Assembly: GCA_035578175.1 (NCBI GenBank)
Contig: JAQMRL010000001.1
Location: 434,447,545 to 434,511,544, forward strand
Reading direction: 5' to 3'
Length of the DNA: 64,000 nucleotides
Source: Catonia carolina
Lineage: Eukaryota > Arthropoda > Insecta > Hemiptera > Achilidae
The translations under genes were made by a program, and so were the position numbers. The notes under the pieces are model-generated. The model had not been told where the DNA came from, did not search any database, and saw only the letters and a list, made by a program, of their open reading frames with translations. Shown in pieces: positions 22,555 through 33,929 of the stretch (position 1 is the first letter of the stretch; each line of letters opens with the position of its first letter).

Positions 22555-22965
22555 TAAGTCAAATACGTTGTATCTAATAAGTCTTGTACAGCTCTGTTGT
22601 CCAGTAAGTTTATCGCGAAATAATTCGGATGTCCGTTCAGTCTTTGTTTATGCGTTCTGCTAAATCGTGTAATTTCCTGTCTTACTGAGTAAAACCCTAT
22701 GTCATTATAAATATATTTGTTTCGTATGTACTATGGTATCCTAAACACAAAATGGCACGCAAAACGTTTGTCTGAAAACGTTCTATAACGTCAATATTGA
22801 AATTTTTGCTGTCTCCCAGAGTTGTATTCCGTACGTCCCCACACAGGCTTCAAAAGTGTCTTGTATAGCGTCAGTTTTGAGTCAGTTGATAGTGTTGTGA
22901 CCGCCTCCCAGTTAATCAAAATATGTTTCTTAGTTTCAGTAGAAAAACCATTAACAATAACTCAA
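22555..22965 (-). pseudogene. Jockey-like RT remnant
   Basis: On the minus strand one can follow KLTLYKTLLKPVW, YNDIGFYSVRQEITRFS, QRLNGHPNYFAINLLDN and LLDTTYLT at the C terminus. The fragment at 29460-29620 is the same lineage (KPVWTYGIQLWGTTK, NIDILERFH). Frames are broken in the middle. Confidence 0.75.
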
Positions 22966-23640
22966 ACTGTAAAAATATTGGGGTTTATGGAAAATAATTA
23001 ATACAGTAAAACGGAATACAGAAATAAAGTACTCGGGTTGGGAATTCAAACAGAACTCAATTCGGAAAAGACTTAAAAAATTAAACACAACTTCTCAGAG
23101 GAAGGGAAAAGAGATTCTTGAGAGCATTTTGAAGTAGCCTATTAGAAAGAAAAGATAAAGACAACAACCAATAAGAAAAGGAAATCCTTCAAATAATTTT
23201 CTCAGTTAATCCAAATTAGATCACTGGAAAATGTCTTAAATATTCTATAAAAGAATGGAAAGATATTTTCTTTTCTAAAATAATTCTTTAAAACAACAGA
23301 AGAAAAAATGCACCAATAGATGTAGGCCAACCAATCGTTATCAAACTTTACTTTTTCATTATATTCTTTTCTTAACAAATATTATAAAATGTTGAAAACA
23401 TATAAATACATTCTCAACCTCCGAAGTGTTCTTTTACTTTAAAAGAAAGTTTACAGTAAAAATTATATCGTAACTTGGCTATTAATCTATTGGAGTATAC
23501 ATTTAACATTATATATATATAATATTTATTATGTATTATTATTTATATAATACATTTCCACATGTATTCCCTAAAATTATTGTAAGTAGTTTTAGTTTTT
23601 GAAAAAAGAAGTTTTTTCTCTATTAATAGGCTACAATTGT
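22966..23640. other. AT-rich interval, nothing recognised
   Basis: No supportable gene; long A and T runs dominate. Confidence 0.4.
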
Positions 23641-23975
23641 ACATAATCTAAGGTAATGTTTAAAAATTTTATTATTATTATTTTTTTTTATATAAATTTA
23701 ATGGTATTTATCATTTATTTTAATACTTTTAACAAAAAAATGTTTAATGTATTTTTTGTACCCTTTTTAGATTTTATAATAGTATTTTTTATAGTAGTTA
23801 TTAGTATATATAAATTTATCTAAATAATTTTTTTGTTTACTCCTATGCGCGAACAGAACTCTTCGTGAAGAAGAGTTTTTGCGTATAAGTATATTTAGTT
23901 AAAAATATTGTCAATAGGTTAGTATAGCAATAATTGTATTATGTTTAGCTAAATAAATAAATAAAAAAATAAAAT
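23641..23975 (+). mobile_element. LINE 3' UTR tail with stem-loop
   Basis: It shares ACTCCTATGCGCG, the ACAGAACTCTTCGTGAAGAA stem-loop and TTTTTGCGTATA with 54420-54765, and ends in (AAATA)n-like sequence. No coding part is left. A LINE tail of the jockey group is the best explanation. Confidence 0.65.
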
Positions 23976-23999
23976 AAACCATCATTTACTGATTTTAAT

Positions 24000-24190
24000 A
24001 GACAGTGGTTACCGGTGTTTTTTTATGGTTGGGCAATTAACCATACTCTCTCAGGGATGGTCACCTTGAGTCCGAACAAAATTACACGTCATACATAACA
24101 TCCTCATCTCATTGGGTTATGAGGGTTGCTTATTGTTATTAAATTTAACAGATTGTAACGTATTCACATTAGGGATTGAAAAAAAATTAA
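24000..24190 (+). mobile_element. tRNA-derived SINE (SINE-C), 5'-truncated copy
   Basis: It begins at GACAGTGGTTACCGG and carries the SINE-C body: TTATGGTTGG, CTCTCAGGGATGGTC, CATCTCATTGGGTTATGAGG. It ends in GGGATTGAAAAAAAA. The tRNA-like head is missing. Confidence 0.6.
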
Positions 24191-24426
24191 ATTAACTTAG
24201 AAATTAAAGTTTTATGAACAAATCTATGCGTGTAAAAATCCAATTATGTAGCCTAACATTATTGGCATTGTAAGGTAGTGACATTTTTGTACAATTAAAT
24301 AATTATGTGACAAGCTATAATTAATAAAAATATAATGTAATCACCGTACATGATAAATCTAAAAAGAATCATTAATATGTTTTTGTAAGGTAAAAAAACC
24401 GGTGCATAAGCTTACTTCATGTCCAC

Positions 24427-25179
24427 TTAAGGGGAGATGGCACGATGGTTTCAACTCAAAATTTCGATTTATGGTTTTTTATGTTTTTCATTAGTTTAGG
24501 TCTAGATCTACCAGAAAACCCATTAAATTACGTCAAAAAAATATTTTTTTTATGAAAAAATTAAGTTTTTGTCAAGTTTACACAGAAAAATTATCATATT
24601 ATCGAGAACGAATATTTTCAACAATTTTATACTGCTCGTTTTAGTGCAAAGAGAATTTTAGTTTTTAAAATATCTGCATCACTGTTTTTTTTGTATTCTC
24701 AGCTGTTGGTTCAGCTTTCTAAACAACTGTTGATGGGAAATTTACTTGTTTTTGTACATTTTGTTTTTGATTTGTGCCTTCTTGTTTCTTTCGTTTTCCC
24801 GTAAATTTAAATTTTTAACACTAGGTACATTTTTCTCAGAAACCAATAAACCTACCAGGCTGAAATTTTTACCAGTTAATTATCTTGTATATCCACATAT
24901 ACCGACATGTTTAATACTTCCTCAGGTGCTCCAAAAATTAGTAATATGCAAAAAACGTAAAAAAACAATTTGTAAAAATTTTATGTTATTCATAATATTT
25001 TTAAAAAATCGTATGGTCCAAAGATTAAATTGGAAAAAATATCAGTAGCTCGTGAAAAAAACCCGACACCTATGGTGTGTAAAGTTTAATTTCCCTATCT
25101 TTTACCAATCCTATGAAAAATCTTCCTAAAAATGGAAAAATTTAACATTGCCGAGATACAAAGTACAGCCTCCCCTTAA
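24427..25179. mobile_element. TTAA-flanked MITE, copy 2
   Basis: TTAA at 24427-24430 and 25176-25179 bounds a 753-bp element with GGGGAG at the left end and CTCCCC at the right end. Its interior matches copies 1 and 3. The 100-residue frame at 24746 is not conserved intact in the others and is unlikely to be a gene. Confidence 0.85.
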
Positions 25180-25266
25180 TGTGTTACTTAATATTGTGCT
25201 AAAAGTTTTTAAATAAATAAATTTAAACAAAGAAAATAATAAATGAGGTTGTTAACCTGCATTATG

Positions 25267-25666
25267 CCCAAAACGGGCAGGTGGAGTGTTATTTTAATTG
25301 CACTCTATCTGTTTGGTCCAGGGCTAAAAAAAATAGTTCTGTTTCTTATTACATAGTCAGCCACTTATATGACTGAACTATTTAAGAACAGAAGAGGTAG
25401 AGGTGTAAAAGACACTAGTCAGAGTTATCTCCTCTGAGAGTAATAAATTTCACTATGCAGCCAGACCCTGTGGTGAATGAAGTGAAGGTGTCATTTGCAG
25501 GGTGGAAAGTGAGTGCTTTTCGGAGGGCCTGGCATGCTGATAAGCATACTCTTTCAACTCATTGAGGAAGGCAATGGTAAACCACCTTACTCCTCGTTTT
25601 TACTTAGTAAAACCTCTAGAGGTTCAAACCAGCCTTTCGGCTGTTGACCTAAACAACAACAACAAC
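25267..25666 (+). mobile_element. SINE-N, near full-length copy, subgroup B
   Basis: The flanking duplication is AACCTGCATTATG at 25254-25266 and AACCTGTATTATG at 25667-25679 (one mismatch). The 5' end shows the first hairpin (CCCAAAACGGG) and the GAGTG/CACTC hairpin. The 3' end has the GGTTCAAACC B-box-like sequence and the (AAC)n tail. Confidence 0.9.
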
Positions 25667-25679
25667 AACCTGTATTATG

Positions 25680-26649
25680 TTAATTTACAGCATAAGTTAA
25701 TTTACAGCAAGATAAAAAAGAAATGAATGATTCGTAATAAAACAAGGTATTTTTTTTAAAGATGATCATCTGTTTAAATGGTGTACAGATTGTGTTGGTT
25801 GTTTTAGGCCTATCAACATAAACCGCGGCTTACGAACAAAAACTATTCTCGCTGATTGAGCCGGAAATCATAATAGCTTATACAATTGCTCGGCTATAAA
25901 TTTGTTTGACAAGAAACGAAATGAGGTTTGAAATATATATAGTTTTTAACACCTGAGTTTGATAGCTTTATCCGAACGGTCGGTGCCTAACGGCGTCGTA
26001 TCATTCATCAGGTTCCCTCCAGGTCGGTTGGTTGGATAATTGGGGGTACCGCCATCACATAATCAAACTGCCATGCAATCATATCGTGGTACGACTACAA
26101 CGTTCTTCGTAAGGTTACAACATGGAAGACGACTATCTTTTCATCTTCACTATTTCCTCTGGCCCCAAACCTAAGAACATGGTGGATACACTGAAGAAGA
26201 AATTATCTAGAAAAATCACAACACGGCACGCAACAACGTATTTATAAACTCTGTATCAAAGATGAACGTTTCACGCAATTTAATAGTTTCTCGTTTATAA
26301 AATGCTATTCCCAACTAGCGTCTACCCATTTTAAAAATAAAAAGTAATAAAAGTATAAAGATAAGTACAGCTTGTAAAATGAAGTAATTTAAGTGCTGGC
26401 AATTGGCCACTAACACAAGATACCATTGTACCAAGACAAACCAAAAATTACTAAAATGTTTTATTATATATTTCCATTTATTTACCTGTTGCTAACCTGC
26501 TAAAATTGTCTTAATTTGGGAAATAATGTCATTGAAATGGATTGAAAACATGATTTTATTTACAAAATAATGGAATAAATTAGCCTACGTATTATGTTAA
26601 AATAAAGTTTTTCATCGTTTGGTCCTATATTTATACTGAACCTAAGAAC
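25680..26649. other. Interval with no recognised gene
   Basis: Mostly AT-rich, with a less AT-rich patch at 25960-26120 that I cannot identify. Confidence 0.4.
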
Positions 26650-27395
26650 TTAAGGTGAGACTGTCGATGGTTTTGGCTGAAAATTTAGATTTTCGGTGTT
26701 TTATGTTTTTCAGTACTTCAAGCCTAGATCTACCAGAAAGACATTAAATTGCGTAAAAAAAAATATTTTAATGAAAAAATTAAGTATTTAGCAGATTATC
26801 CCAACAAAATTATCATGTTACCAAGAACGAATATTTTTCGTAATATTTTACTTCTCGTTTTAGTGTAAAGTGAATTTCAGTTTTTTAAAATATCTGCATA
26901 CTGTTTTTAATATTCACAAAACTGTTGGTTCGGCTTTCTAACCAACTGTTGATGGGAAATTTGCATGTTTGTGTTTAAATTTTGTTTTTGATTTGTGCAT
27001 TTTTGTTTTTTATCTGTTCCCGGAAATTTAGATTTTTAACATTTAGGTACATTTTTCTCGAAAACCATTAAACCTACCATGTAGAAATTTTTACCAGTTA
27101 TTCTTCTTGTACATGCACATACACTGGCATTTTTATGACTTCCTCAGATGCTCCTAAAATTAGTAATATCCAAAAAAACGTAGAAAGAAATTTGTAAAAA
27201 TCCTATGTTATTTGTTATTTTATTTTTTATTTTATGGTCTTACAGATTAAATTGAAAAAAATCCAGTAGCTAGAGAAACACAACATCGATAAGTGTGTAA
27301 AGTTTCATTTTCTTATCTTAAACAATCCTATGAAAAATGTACCTAAAAATTGCAAATTTAACATTGGCGGGATACAAAGTATAGTTTCACCTTAA
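26650..27395. mobile_element. TTAA-flanked MITE, copy 3
   Basis: TTAA at 26650-26653 and 27392-27395, with inverted termini GGTGAGACTG and AGTTTCACC. The interior follows copies 1 and 2 closely (CTAGATCTACCAGAAA, AACTGTTGATGGGAAATTTG). No coding capacity. Confidence 0.85.
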
Positions 27396-27668
27396 TTGCT
27401 TCACAGCTAAACATTACCTATGGTACAAGATTGAACGTTTTTCTGAAAAAAAAAAAAATGGTTACAAGTTACAAATTTGAAGAATGTTGAGAAATCTATA
27501 CAAAGTTTCATCGGATACCACGTTTGTTGACCCAACTACAAATTAATAGCATTACAATAAGTTATTTCGCAATTCAAAGATGTCATTCGTAATTTATTAA
27601 TGCATAAGCAAGTGATTTAATCAGCAGTGATTTTTTCATGAAATTTATTTAACTCATAATGGAAAAAT

Positions 27669-28060
27669 GTTATTGTTTAGGTCATCAGGAGAAAGGCTTG
27701 TGTGAACCTCTAAAGGCTTTACTAAGTAAAACGAGGAATGAGGTGATTTAAAATTGTCTTCCTCGCTGAATGGAAAAGTATGCTTATCACCATGACAGGC
27801 CTTCTGAAAAGCATCTACTTTCCATCCTACAAATGGCACTTCACTTCATTCACCACAGGGTCTGGTTGTATAATAAAATTCATTACTCTCAGAGGAGATA
27901 ACTCTGACTAGTGTCTTCTACACCTCTAACTTTTCTGTTCTTAAATATTTCAGTCATATAATTGGCTGATAACGTGATAAGAAACTGAACTATTTTATGT
28001 AGCTCAGGAACTAGCAGATCGAGTGCAAATAATTTAACACTCGACCAGCCTGTTATGGAC
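27669..28060 (-). mobile_element. SINE-N copy, subgroup B
   Basis: A minus-strand near full-length copy: tail side TTATTGTTTAGGTCATCAG, 5' end side with the GAGTG/CACTC hairpin at about 28020-28043. The internal frame is broken before the usual ATG, leaving only 61 residues open (27654-27839). The AAC tail is degraded. Confidence 0.85.
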
Positions 28061-28299
28061 ATACAAAAATTTTAGTAACAACATTAAAATATTTATCACC
28101 CTTTTGTCCAATAAGTCTGCATGCTTTTCTGCCCAAAGTCACCCGTGGTTGGTTTATGGTTCTTCCAAGCAAATTCCAAAACAGTTCAAACTCGTAGTCA
28201 TTGACGAATTATACTTGATTTCCTTTTTCAAATTTTCGACTTGTCGCATATAAAAATTAATTTAATTTTACGTGACTAATAGAGGTACTAGATTTTTTA
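28061..28299. other. AT-rich interval, nothing recognised
   Basis: No supportable feature. Confidence 0.35.
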
Positions 28300-28540
28300 A
28301 ATTTATTTATTTAATTTTTTTGTCTTATTTATTAACAACTACAACTGTATATTTATACAGTCAGCATAATTTATGACGCACATGTTTAATGTCCTGTTTT
28401 CGTCTTGATTAAGGAAATCATCCAGTTGCAAATCCTTGTCACTATGTTATTCAAGATCTCTATTCAAGCATCTCTTTAATCGCCTTTGTGAATTTTGTGG
28501 TAGGTGTGAATGTGACAATATCTTTATCTTTGGATTCGTG
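28300..28540 (-). pseudogene. Degraded jockey-like 3' end
   Basis: On the minus strand an RRLKRCLNRDLE motif, the usual jockey C terminus, is followed by a 3' UTR ending near an A-rich, TAAATAAATTTAAA-type tail. It is diverged, with broken frames upstream. Confidence 0.45.
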
Positions 28541-28624
28541 ATATTTATTCATTTTTAATTGAAATGAGTGTGAATTTGTTAACGGTCGAGTGTGCTGTGT
28601 ATACGTTGAGATCTCGATGTATGA

Positions 28625-29200
28625 TTGACAGAAATAGTTAAGTATTTAGGCCTTACACTAGACAGGAGACTGACATGGAACCACCGTAGTCTAGCGACGC
28701 AAACAAAAATCTTGTCAAAAAAAGACAATCACCCAATACCTCAGACAGAAACACTTAAGTATTTAGCCTCCTTACGCTTTTCTTATACTTTTTCTTAACG
28801 ATAGACATGAGACTGACATGGAACCATCACACACGACAAAAACGTATTTCGGTGAATCAGAGGTTAAAGTCTTTGAACTCTCTACTTCACCATACATCAC
28901 AGTTACCTATCAAACACGCCAGCCACATTGGCGTAGTTGGTAACGTGCTCGCCTCTCATCAAGCGGTCTTGGGTTCGAATCCCATTCAGGCACGGCATAT
29001 TTTCATACGTTACAAAAAATCATTTCATCCTTCACCGTCTGCATTAATAGTAATAATTGTACAACAGTCGGACGTTAAACCAAAAACAAAAAAATATCAA
29101 TCATAAACTGAATTGTTACAATTATCTAATTCGTCCGATGTGGTTGTAAGGAGCTTTGATCTATGGTTCGGCAAAAAAATTAAACGTAAACATAATACAA
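28625..29200 (+). pseudogene. Jockey-like RT remnant, internally duplicated and split by a SINE
   Basis: VKYLGLTLDRRLTWNH appears near 28636-28690, and a second LKYL...RHETDMEPS/RLTWNHH version follows at 28757-28835. The frame at 28807 continues RLKSLNSLLHHTSQLPIKHA until the SINE-A insertion at 28917-29095. After it, near 29130-29200, AKKLNVNIIQ-like sequence resumes. The repeat of the RLTWN block suggests a local duplication. Confidence 0.7.
28917..29095 (+). mobile_element. tRNA-derived SINE (SINE-A) inside jockey remnant
   Basis: A box TGGCGTAGTTGG and B box GGGTTCGAATCCC are intact. The body matches the 12312 copy. TATCAAACAC before and TATCAATCAT after look like a diverged target duplication (two mismatches). 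Confidence 0.9.
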
Positions 29201-29459
29201 ATTTCAAAACAAATTTTTACTTTTAATCACGTGTAGTCTCTACGTACAAATCTCTATGCATTTAATTTTTTTTATCAAATCAGTAAAATTACAACCTGTT
29301 CTGTAATAAAGGAACAAGAACAATAAGTAATAAGGGTACCATAAAAAAGACAAATTTGCTACACCATTATACATTAATAATAAAATTTGTAATTTTAAAA
29401 ATTAATTTTGAAATTATTCAAAATTGAAAATAAGGAAATATTTATACACATACACATAA

Positions 29460-29620
29460 AAATATCGAAAATAAAAAGTTAATTGTGTTCGAATCTGTTA
29501 TGTACCATGGTATCCTATGAGAGATCGTAAAAAATTTCGTGAAAACGTTCTAAAATGTCAATATTAGTAATTTTTGTTGTCCCCCAGAGTTGTATCCCGT
29601 ACGTCCACACCGGCTTGAAT
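29460..29620 (-). pseudogene. Jockey-like RT fragment
   Basis: On the minus strand it encodes KPVWTYGIQLWGTTK and NIDILERFH, the thumb segment also seen at 22555-22965. It abuts a different LINE type at about 29640. Confidence 0.7.
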
Positions 29621-29639
29621 ATTATTCATTTAATAACTC

Positions 29640-30150
29640 ATTTTTTATTACTTAAGTAAAAACATATAATTTATCTTAACTGGATATTTCTCTCTACTGG
29701 CCATCACTTTTATTTTTGCCCTGAATATTTCCAAATTAAACTGGAAACCTAAAAAGGCCCCGTTGAAAATTATCTTTACTATTCTGAATAATAATTTTAT
29801 CATCGGCGTAAATCATTGAATTTCAAAAATATCAGATTTAAAGTTTTATGTTGTTTTTCAACATCAATTTTTCATTAACCGATAGCTTTGTTTATGTCAA
29901 AAAGTGTCGGTGATACAGGACACCCTTATCCTTATCTGAGACCTTTGTTTGTATAAACAGATTACTTAATTCTCCATCCAATTCCAGAACAATGAAAGTC
30001 CCGGGGTACAACGTTCTTTCTACATTTTTATTTTTAGGATCATCTCACAACCAATTTTACTCTTCGGTAACAGCACGTAGCTGTACCACATTGTCCTTAG
30101 ACTTCTTATAATCTTCCAAAGAATTTCCGTAACTTTACCTAAGAAATACA
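29640..30150 (-). pseudogene. LINE RT palm remnant (non-jockey) with YADD box
   Basis: On the minus strand, frames contain MIYADDKI (the RT catalytic box), a KIIFNGAFLGFQFNLEIFRA-like helix region and IKVMASREKYPVKIN, matching the KTKVMAF-GK-P-R-KI block of insect RTE/CR1-type endonuclease-RT proteins. Upstream, a CPL-SPTLFN-like stretch is recognisable only weakly. There are many stops. It may be the same LINE type as the C-terminal pieces at 12690 and 13545. Confidence 0.55.
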
Positions 30151-30940
30151 GCACAATGCTAAAAATCGTTAGCTTCAGCTGTTCTTTTTGTACCAATTGT
30201 TTTATGAAGATATTTTCGTTACAATACGCAATAAGTGATTACAATAGTTAGGTTTTATTTATAGATAATCTTTCTACGTATAGATTAATGGACCAAGTGG
30301 GGATGGATTCTTCAATTCCTTTCATACAATCTCAGGTGACGACGCTGTAGGTCTGGCTTCACAAAAGAGGACGCGTGCCTCACTGTCGGATTGTTTCGTT
30401 CTGCTTCAGTCACAATAATATTATTCTTTAAAAGTAATGGATAACCAAGGCGACAGCCGATCAAGTAGGAGAAAATCGTTCATTGTCTCTCATTCTAACA
30501 CCTCTTTTAGTTGTTACAATGGAATTCTTTAAAATAAAATACGGTCTGAATCGTACTCGTATGTGAAACGGCCGGCTTTGTAAATATGAAATGAGGTGTG
30601 GTACACATTATAATTTCAATAAGGTAGTTAAGTATTTCTCTAAAACAGAAAGAACTGATTTTAAATTAACTTTATGAATCTCTTAAAAATTTGTGAGTCA
30701 AATACTTTGCTTTAATTTTTTAAGAATGCAATTAAAAAAGATTACTACTCGTAGGCAGATAACGTAGATCAATTTCGTCGTTGGGTTCTTAGGTGTTTTC
30801 TTAGACTTAGAGTTAGTGTCTTTTTCTCTCCTCAAATGTAATTAACTTAAAAATCTGGTGTGAACATTCACACGACTTGCTAATATAAAATAACGAAACA
30901 TATAACCTACGTTAAATCATTAGTAAACAATGGTTTTTTT
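30151..30940. other. Interval with no recognised gene
   Basis: A less AT-rich patch at 30290-30500 is unassigned. A short R1-like piece (GTGTGAACATTCACACGACT ... AATCATTAGTAAACAATGG) occupies about 30860-30935. Confidence 0.4.
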
Positions 30941-30941
30941 T

Positions 30942-31440
30942 ATTTAACTTATTTATTTGCAATCAGCCTTTACAATGTGGCTTTAAGAAAATCATTATAA
31001 AAGAACTAAACTGACGTGAGCGAAGTAGACAGCCTTTGCTCTCACGTCAACTAAATAAAATTATAAAATAAAGTTGATAACAAACTAAAAAAAGTTGCAA
31101 AGTTACAAAATTAACAATAACAATGTAAAAGAAGTAAACAAAAAATGAAATAAACAATGTAAAAGAAGTTAACAATAGAAAAGTAAAATTAAATTAAATT
31201 TTGAAATAAATTCACTTTAGATTAAAAAGTAGTGATGAAAATGAATGTTGAATTTAATTTCGAATGTGTATTAAAAACGTTGGTCTAAGTCGAGGATATG
31301 ATATTTTTTGAGGCGCTTCGTTTCCTCACTGTCGTCTAGCAAATTTAATGCCAGCTGGTTCTGGTGGTCGTTTAATCTTAGCTGATACCATAGGCTCAGC
31401 TCAATGTAAACTGAAATAAATAACTTCTGATAGTGCTACA
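30942..31440 (-). pseudogene. Jockey-like C terminus with 3' UTR stem-loop
   Basis: On the minus strand 31440-31270 encodes an LWYQLRLNDHQNQLALNL-like segment, then LLDDSEETKRLKKYHILDL, a jockey C terminus. The 3' UTR holds a strong stem-loop at about 31011-31051 (TGACGTGAG with CTCACGTCA plus CGAAG/CTTTG) and ends in an AAATAAATAAG-type tail at about 30945-30960. Confidence 0.7.
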
Positions 31441-31654
31441 TGCTCTGAAACATGGACTAAATGAAAAATGGACTAACAAACGGGCAGTTACATATTATTT
31501 TGTTTCCAAATCGCTATAAAAAGCCTAATGCACTCCCGTGTTTTGTAATTTATACGAATAATATAACAAAAACCCAAGCTTTAAAACGAGAAGTACCTGA
31601 AATTTTTACTTGGTGAGAAACGCGGTTCAAAACATTAGCTTTATCTTTCATTTT

Positions 31655-32920
31655 ACGTAGGTACTGTACTATAATTATTTTAATCTTGAGTAACTGACGC
31701 AAAATGAAAATCAACCTGAGTTCGACTTAAAAATACGGGAAATCACTAATTGACGCTAAATTAATCTCTGTAGAATTCTTGAAATTAAAGTTGTAGATGT
31801 TTCACTTTCCTATAAGTTTGATTATATATACTTTTGTCGTAAAAATCATACTAAGGACGCAATATTTAAAATCCCATTTTTTACCGAAAAAAATTTTTTT
31901 TGATGAAAAAAATACAGAAAATCACTAATTGATGCTAAACTAAACGTTTTACAAAAATTTTTGAAATAAAAGTTACATTGCAAATAAATATCCCGAAATA
32001 AACTACTACTTTCGTTTGACCGATTTTGATAAACATGTTCGTGCGTGTTTTCTTAGCGGTACCTAATTTTTTTTTGACACATTCAATTGAAATTTAGTAT
32101 CTGTTATCATAGTAATACAACAATTTTTAAATAAGAAGCTAATGTTCCAAAATTTGATTTACTTGAAGGAGCGTGCAGTCATCACCACAGTCCTATAGTT
32201 GGCCAAGAAGATCTCTTGGCCAGAGGCGCTTCAAACGTCTGCGCTGAGTACCCGGTATCGCCCTAGTGTACATGTTTTGTATGAGAGGGTTGTCGTGTAG
32301 TTCAAATTTGTCATGCATCGTCTTGTATAGTTGTTTCGCGACATCAATTACGTATGGCATTTGTAAGTCTTTGTGCAGCATTGAGTTTGTGATGTAAAAG
32401 GGGCATTGCGTTATCGTTGGTAGAATCTTGGTCTGAATCGCTTGTATACGTTTCGTGCGTGAAGGTTTAGCAGATCCCCACAGTTAAACTCCATGTGTCC
32501 AGATTGGTCTTAAGAGTGTCTTTTAGAGTCTTAATTTGTGTGACATATTTAATTTAGAACGTCTACCAAGTAAGGGTTTCAGTTGATAGAAGCGTGTTTT
32601 GAGTTTGTGGAGTGTGTGTGTAACATGTGCGTTCCATGTAAGTTTTCTGTCCAAATGTAAGCCTCAATAGCGTGTTTTAGTAGTGTGAGGCAGCGGAATA
32701 TTATTTATGTAAACTGTTAACTTAATTTTTAAGTTTAAAATTTTAATAATATTCCGTTCTTGAGATATTATGTTCATACACAGACCAATCGCTAAAAACC
32801 ATGTTTTATGTGGTTTCAGGCAACCTGACAACGTATATTTCCGGTGAAAACTCGATTTTGAAAAATCGACAATAAAACCATACTTTCTTTCCGAACTTTA
32901 CATTCATAAAGGACAAGAGA
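31655..32920 (+). repeat. R1 repeat, long copy split by a jockey insertion
   Basis: R1 sequence runs 31655-32074, including AAATAAACTACTACTTTCG and CCGATTTTGATAAACATGTT. It resumes at about 32748 with ATTCCGTTCTTGAGATATT, CAGACCAATCGCTAAAAACC, the TCCGGTGAAAACTCGATTTT segment and GGACAAGAGAAAGGAAAAATT. The order agrees with the reverse complement of 63410-64000. The jockey copy at 32075-32745 sits between. Confidence 0.8.
32075..32745 (-). pseudogene. Jockey-like LINE 3' end, lineage A
   Basis: This minus-strand copy is closely related to 8959-9920. The open frame at 32193-32381 encodes MLHKDLQMPYVIDVAKQLYK and the terminal RRLKRLWPRDLLGQL. Upstream broken frames follow the GSAKPS-type, LTYK-type and LDRKLTWN-type blocks up to ATTCCGCTGCCTCACACTAC at about 32695. 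The 3' UTR (32075-32195) matches 9800-9920. It is 5'-truncated and inserted in R1. Confidence 0.85.
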
Positions 32921-33099
32921 AAGGAAAAATTAAGACGACAACAGATTTTAACGTCTTGTTAAGTTATGTAAAAATATTTTCCTATAAAACAAAAAGTCTT
33001 TAACAACTACGTATAAGTAAATTACAATTTTTAATGTATTAACTAACAATGAAAAACAATTTTACTAATCGTTGAAGTTCAATGACACTAAACCTTGTA
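32921..33099. other. AT-rich left flank of the Gypsy element
   Basis: Nothing recognised. Confidence 0.4.
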
Positions 33100-33103
33100 G
33101 TTA

Positions 33104-33612
33104 TGTAATATGAGACATCTCCACAGACACACAACAAACAGTATAAACACAGTCATAACATTCTAACGTAAACATAAACATAACTTTACAGCATCAACAC
33201 ACAGACCAGATGATCTCAACTACAGATGTAAGAGGAACATTTTGATTTTGATCTAAAGATATAAGAGGAAGTAAAAAAAAAAAAAAAAAAAATTTTATTA
33301 AATTAATAAATTGGATTGTTGAACTCATTCCCTTTTAAACCTTTAAAGGAGTGAAGTGATATACAAGTTTTTATAAACAAATAATTTTTGAAAAATTTAG
33401 TAAAATACAGGATTGTATTAATATTTAGAAAGAATACTTTTAGAAGATTTGTGGAAAAGGATTTAATATTTTTAAATAAGTTTTAAAGATTTTAATTGTT
33501 TTTTAAAAGTTTTAAAAGTTTTAAATATTTATTTATAAATTGGTGAATAAAACAAAATTGAATTTCGAAGATAAAACCTTTCAAATTTATTGATTTTTAC
33601 GAACCTGGGACA
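33104..33612 (+). repeat. 5' LTR of Gypsy element
   Basis: It begins TGTAATATGAGACATC and ends GAACCTGGGACA (TG...CA). It is virtually identical to the 3' LTR; the visible difference is the length and purity of an A-run at about 33273-33291. Confidence 0.97.
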
Positions 33613-33618
33613 ATAAAA

Positions 33619-33636
33619 TGGTGCCGTGACCAGGAT
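33619..33636 (+). other. Primer binding site
   Basis: TGGTGCCGTGACCAGGAT starts 6 bases after the LTR with the TGG expected to pair with a tRNA CCA end. I do not assign the tRNA. Confidence 0.75.
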
Positions 33637-33929
33637 AACATAAGTCAATTTCAACATAATTTTCAAGACAATTTCAGGAAAGGAAACAAAATATCAATAT
33701 ATAAAAGCAACGACAAGATTGGAAGGAAAACATAACAAAAGGAAAAGGAACGAACTGGAATCAAATTCACAAAATAAAATTAATCAAATAAAACATAATA
33801 AACCAAATCTTCTAAAAAATTTACAAAATAATTTATAATTTGTGTAGGCAAGTACATTGAGGTCATCTGGTAAGTCATTGAACACATACACTTAAATCAT
33901 CATCATCATTAAACAAAACAGGTATAAAC

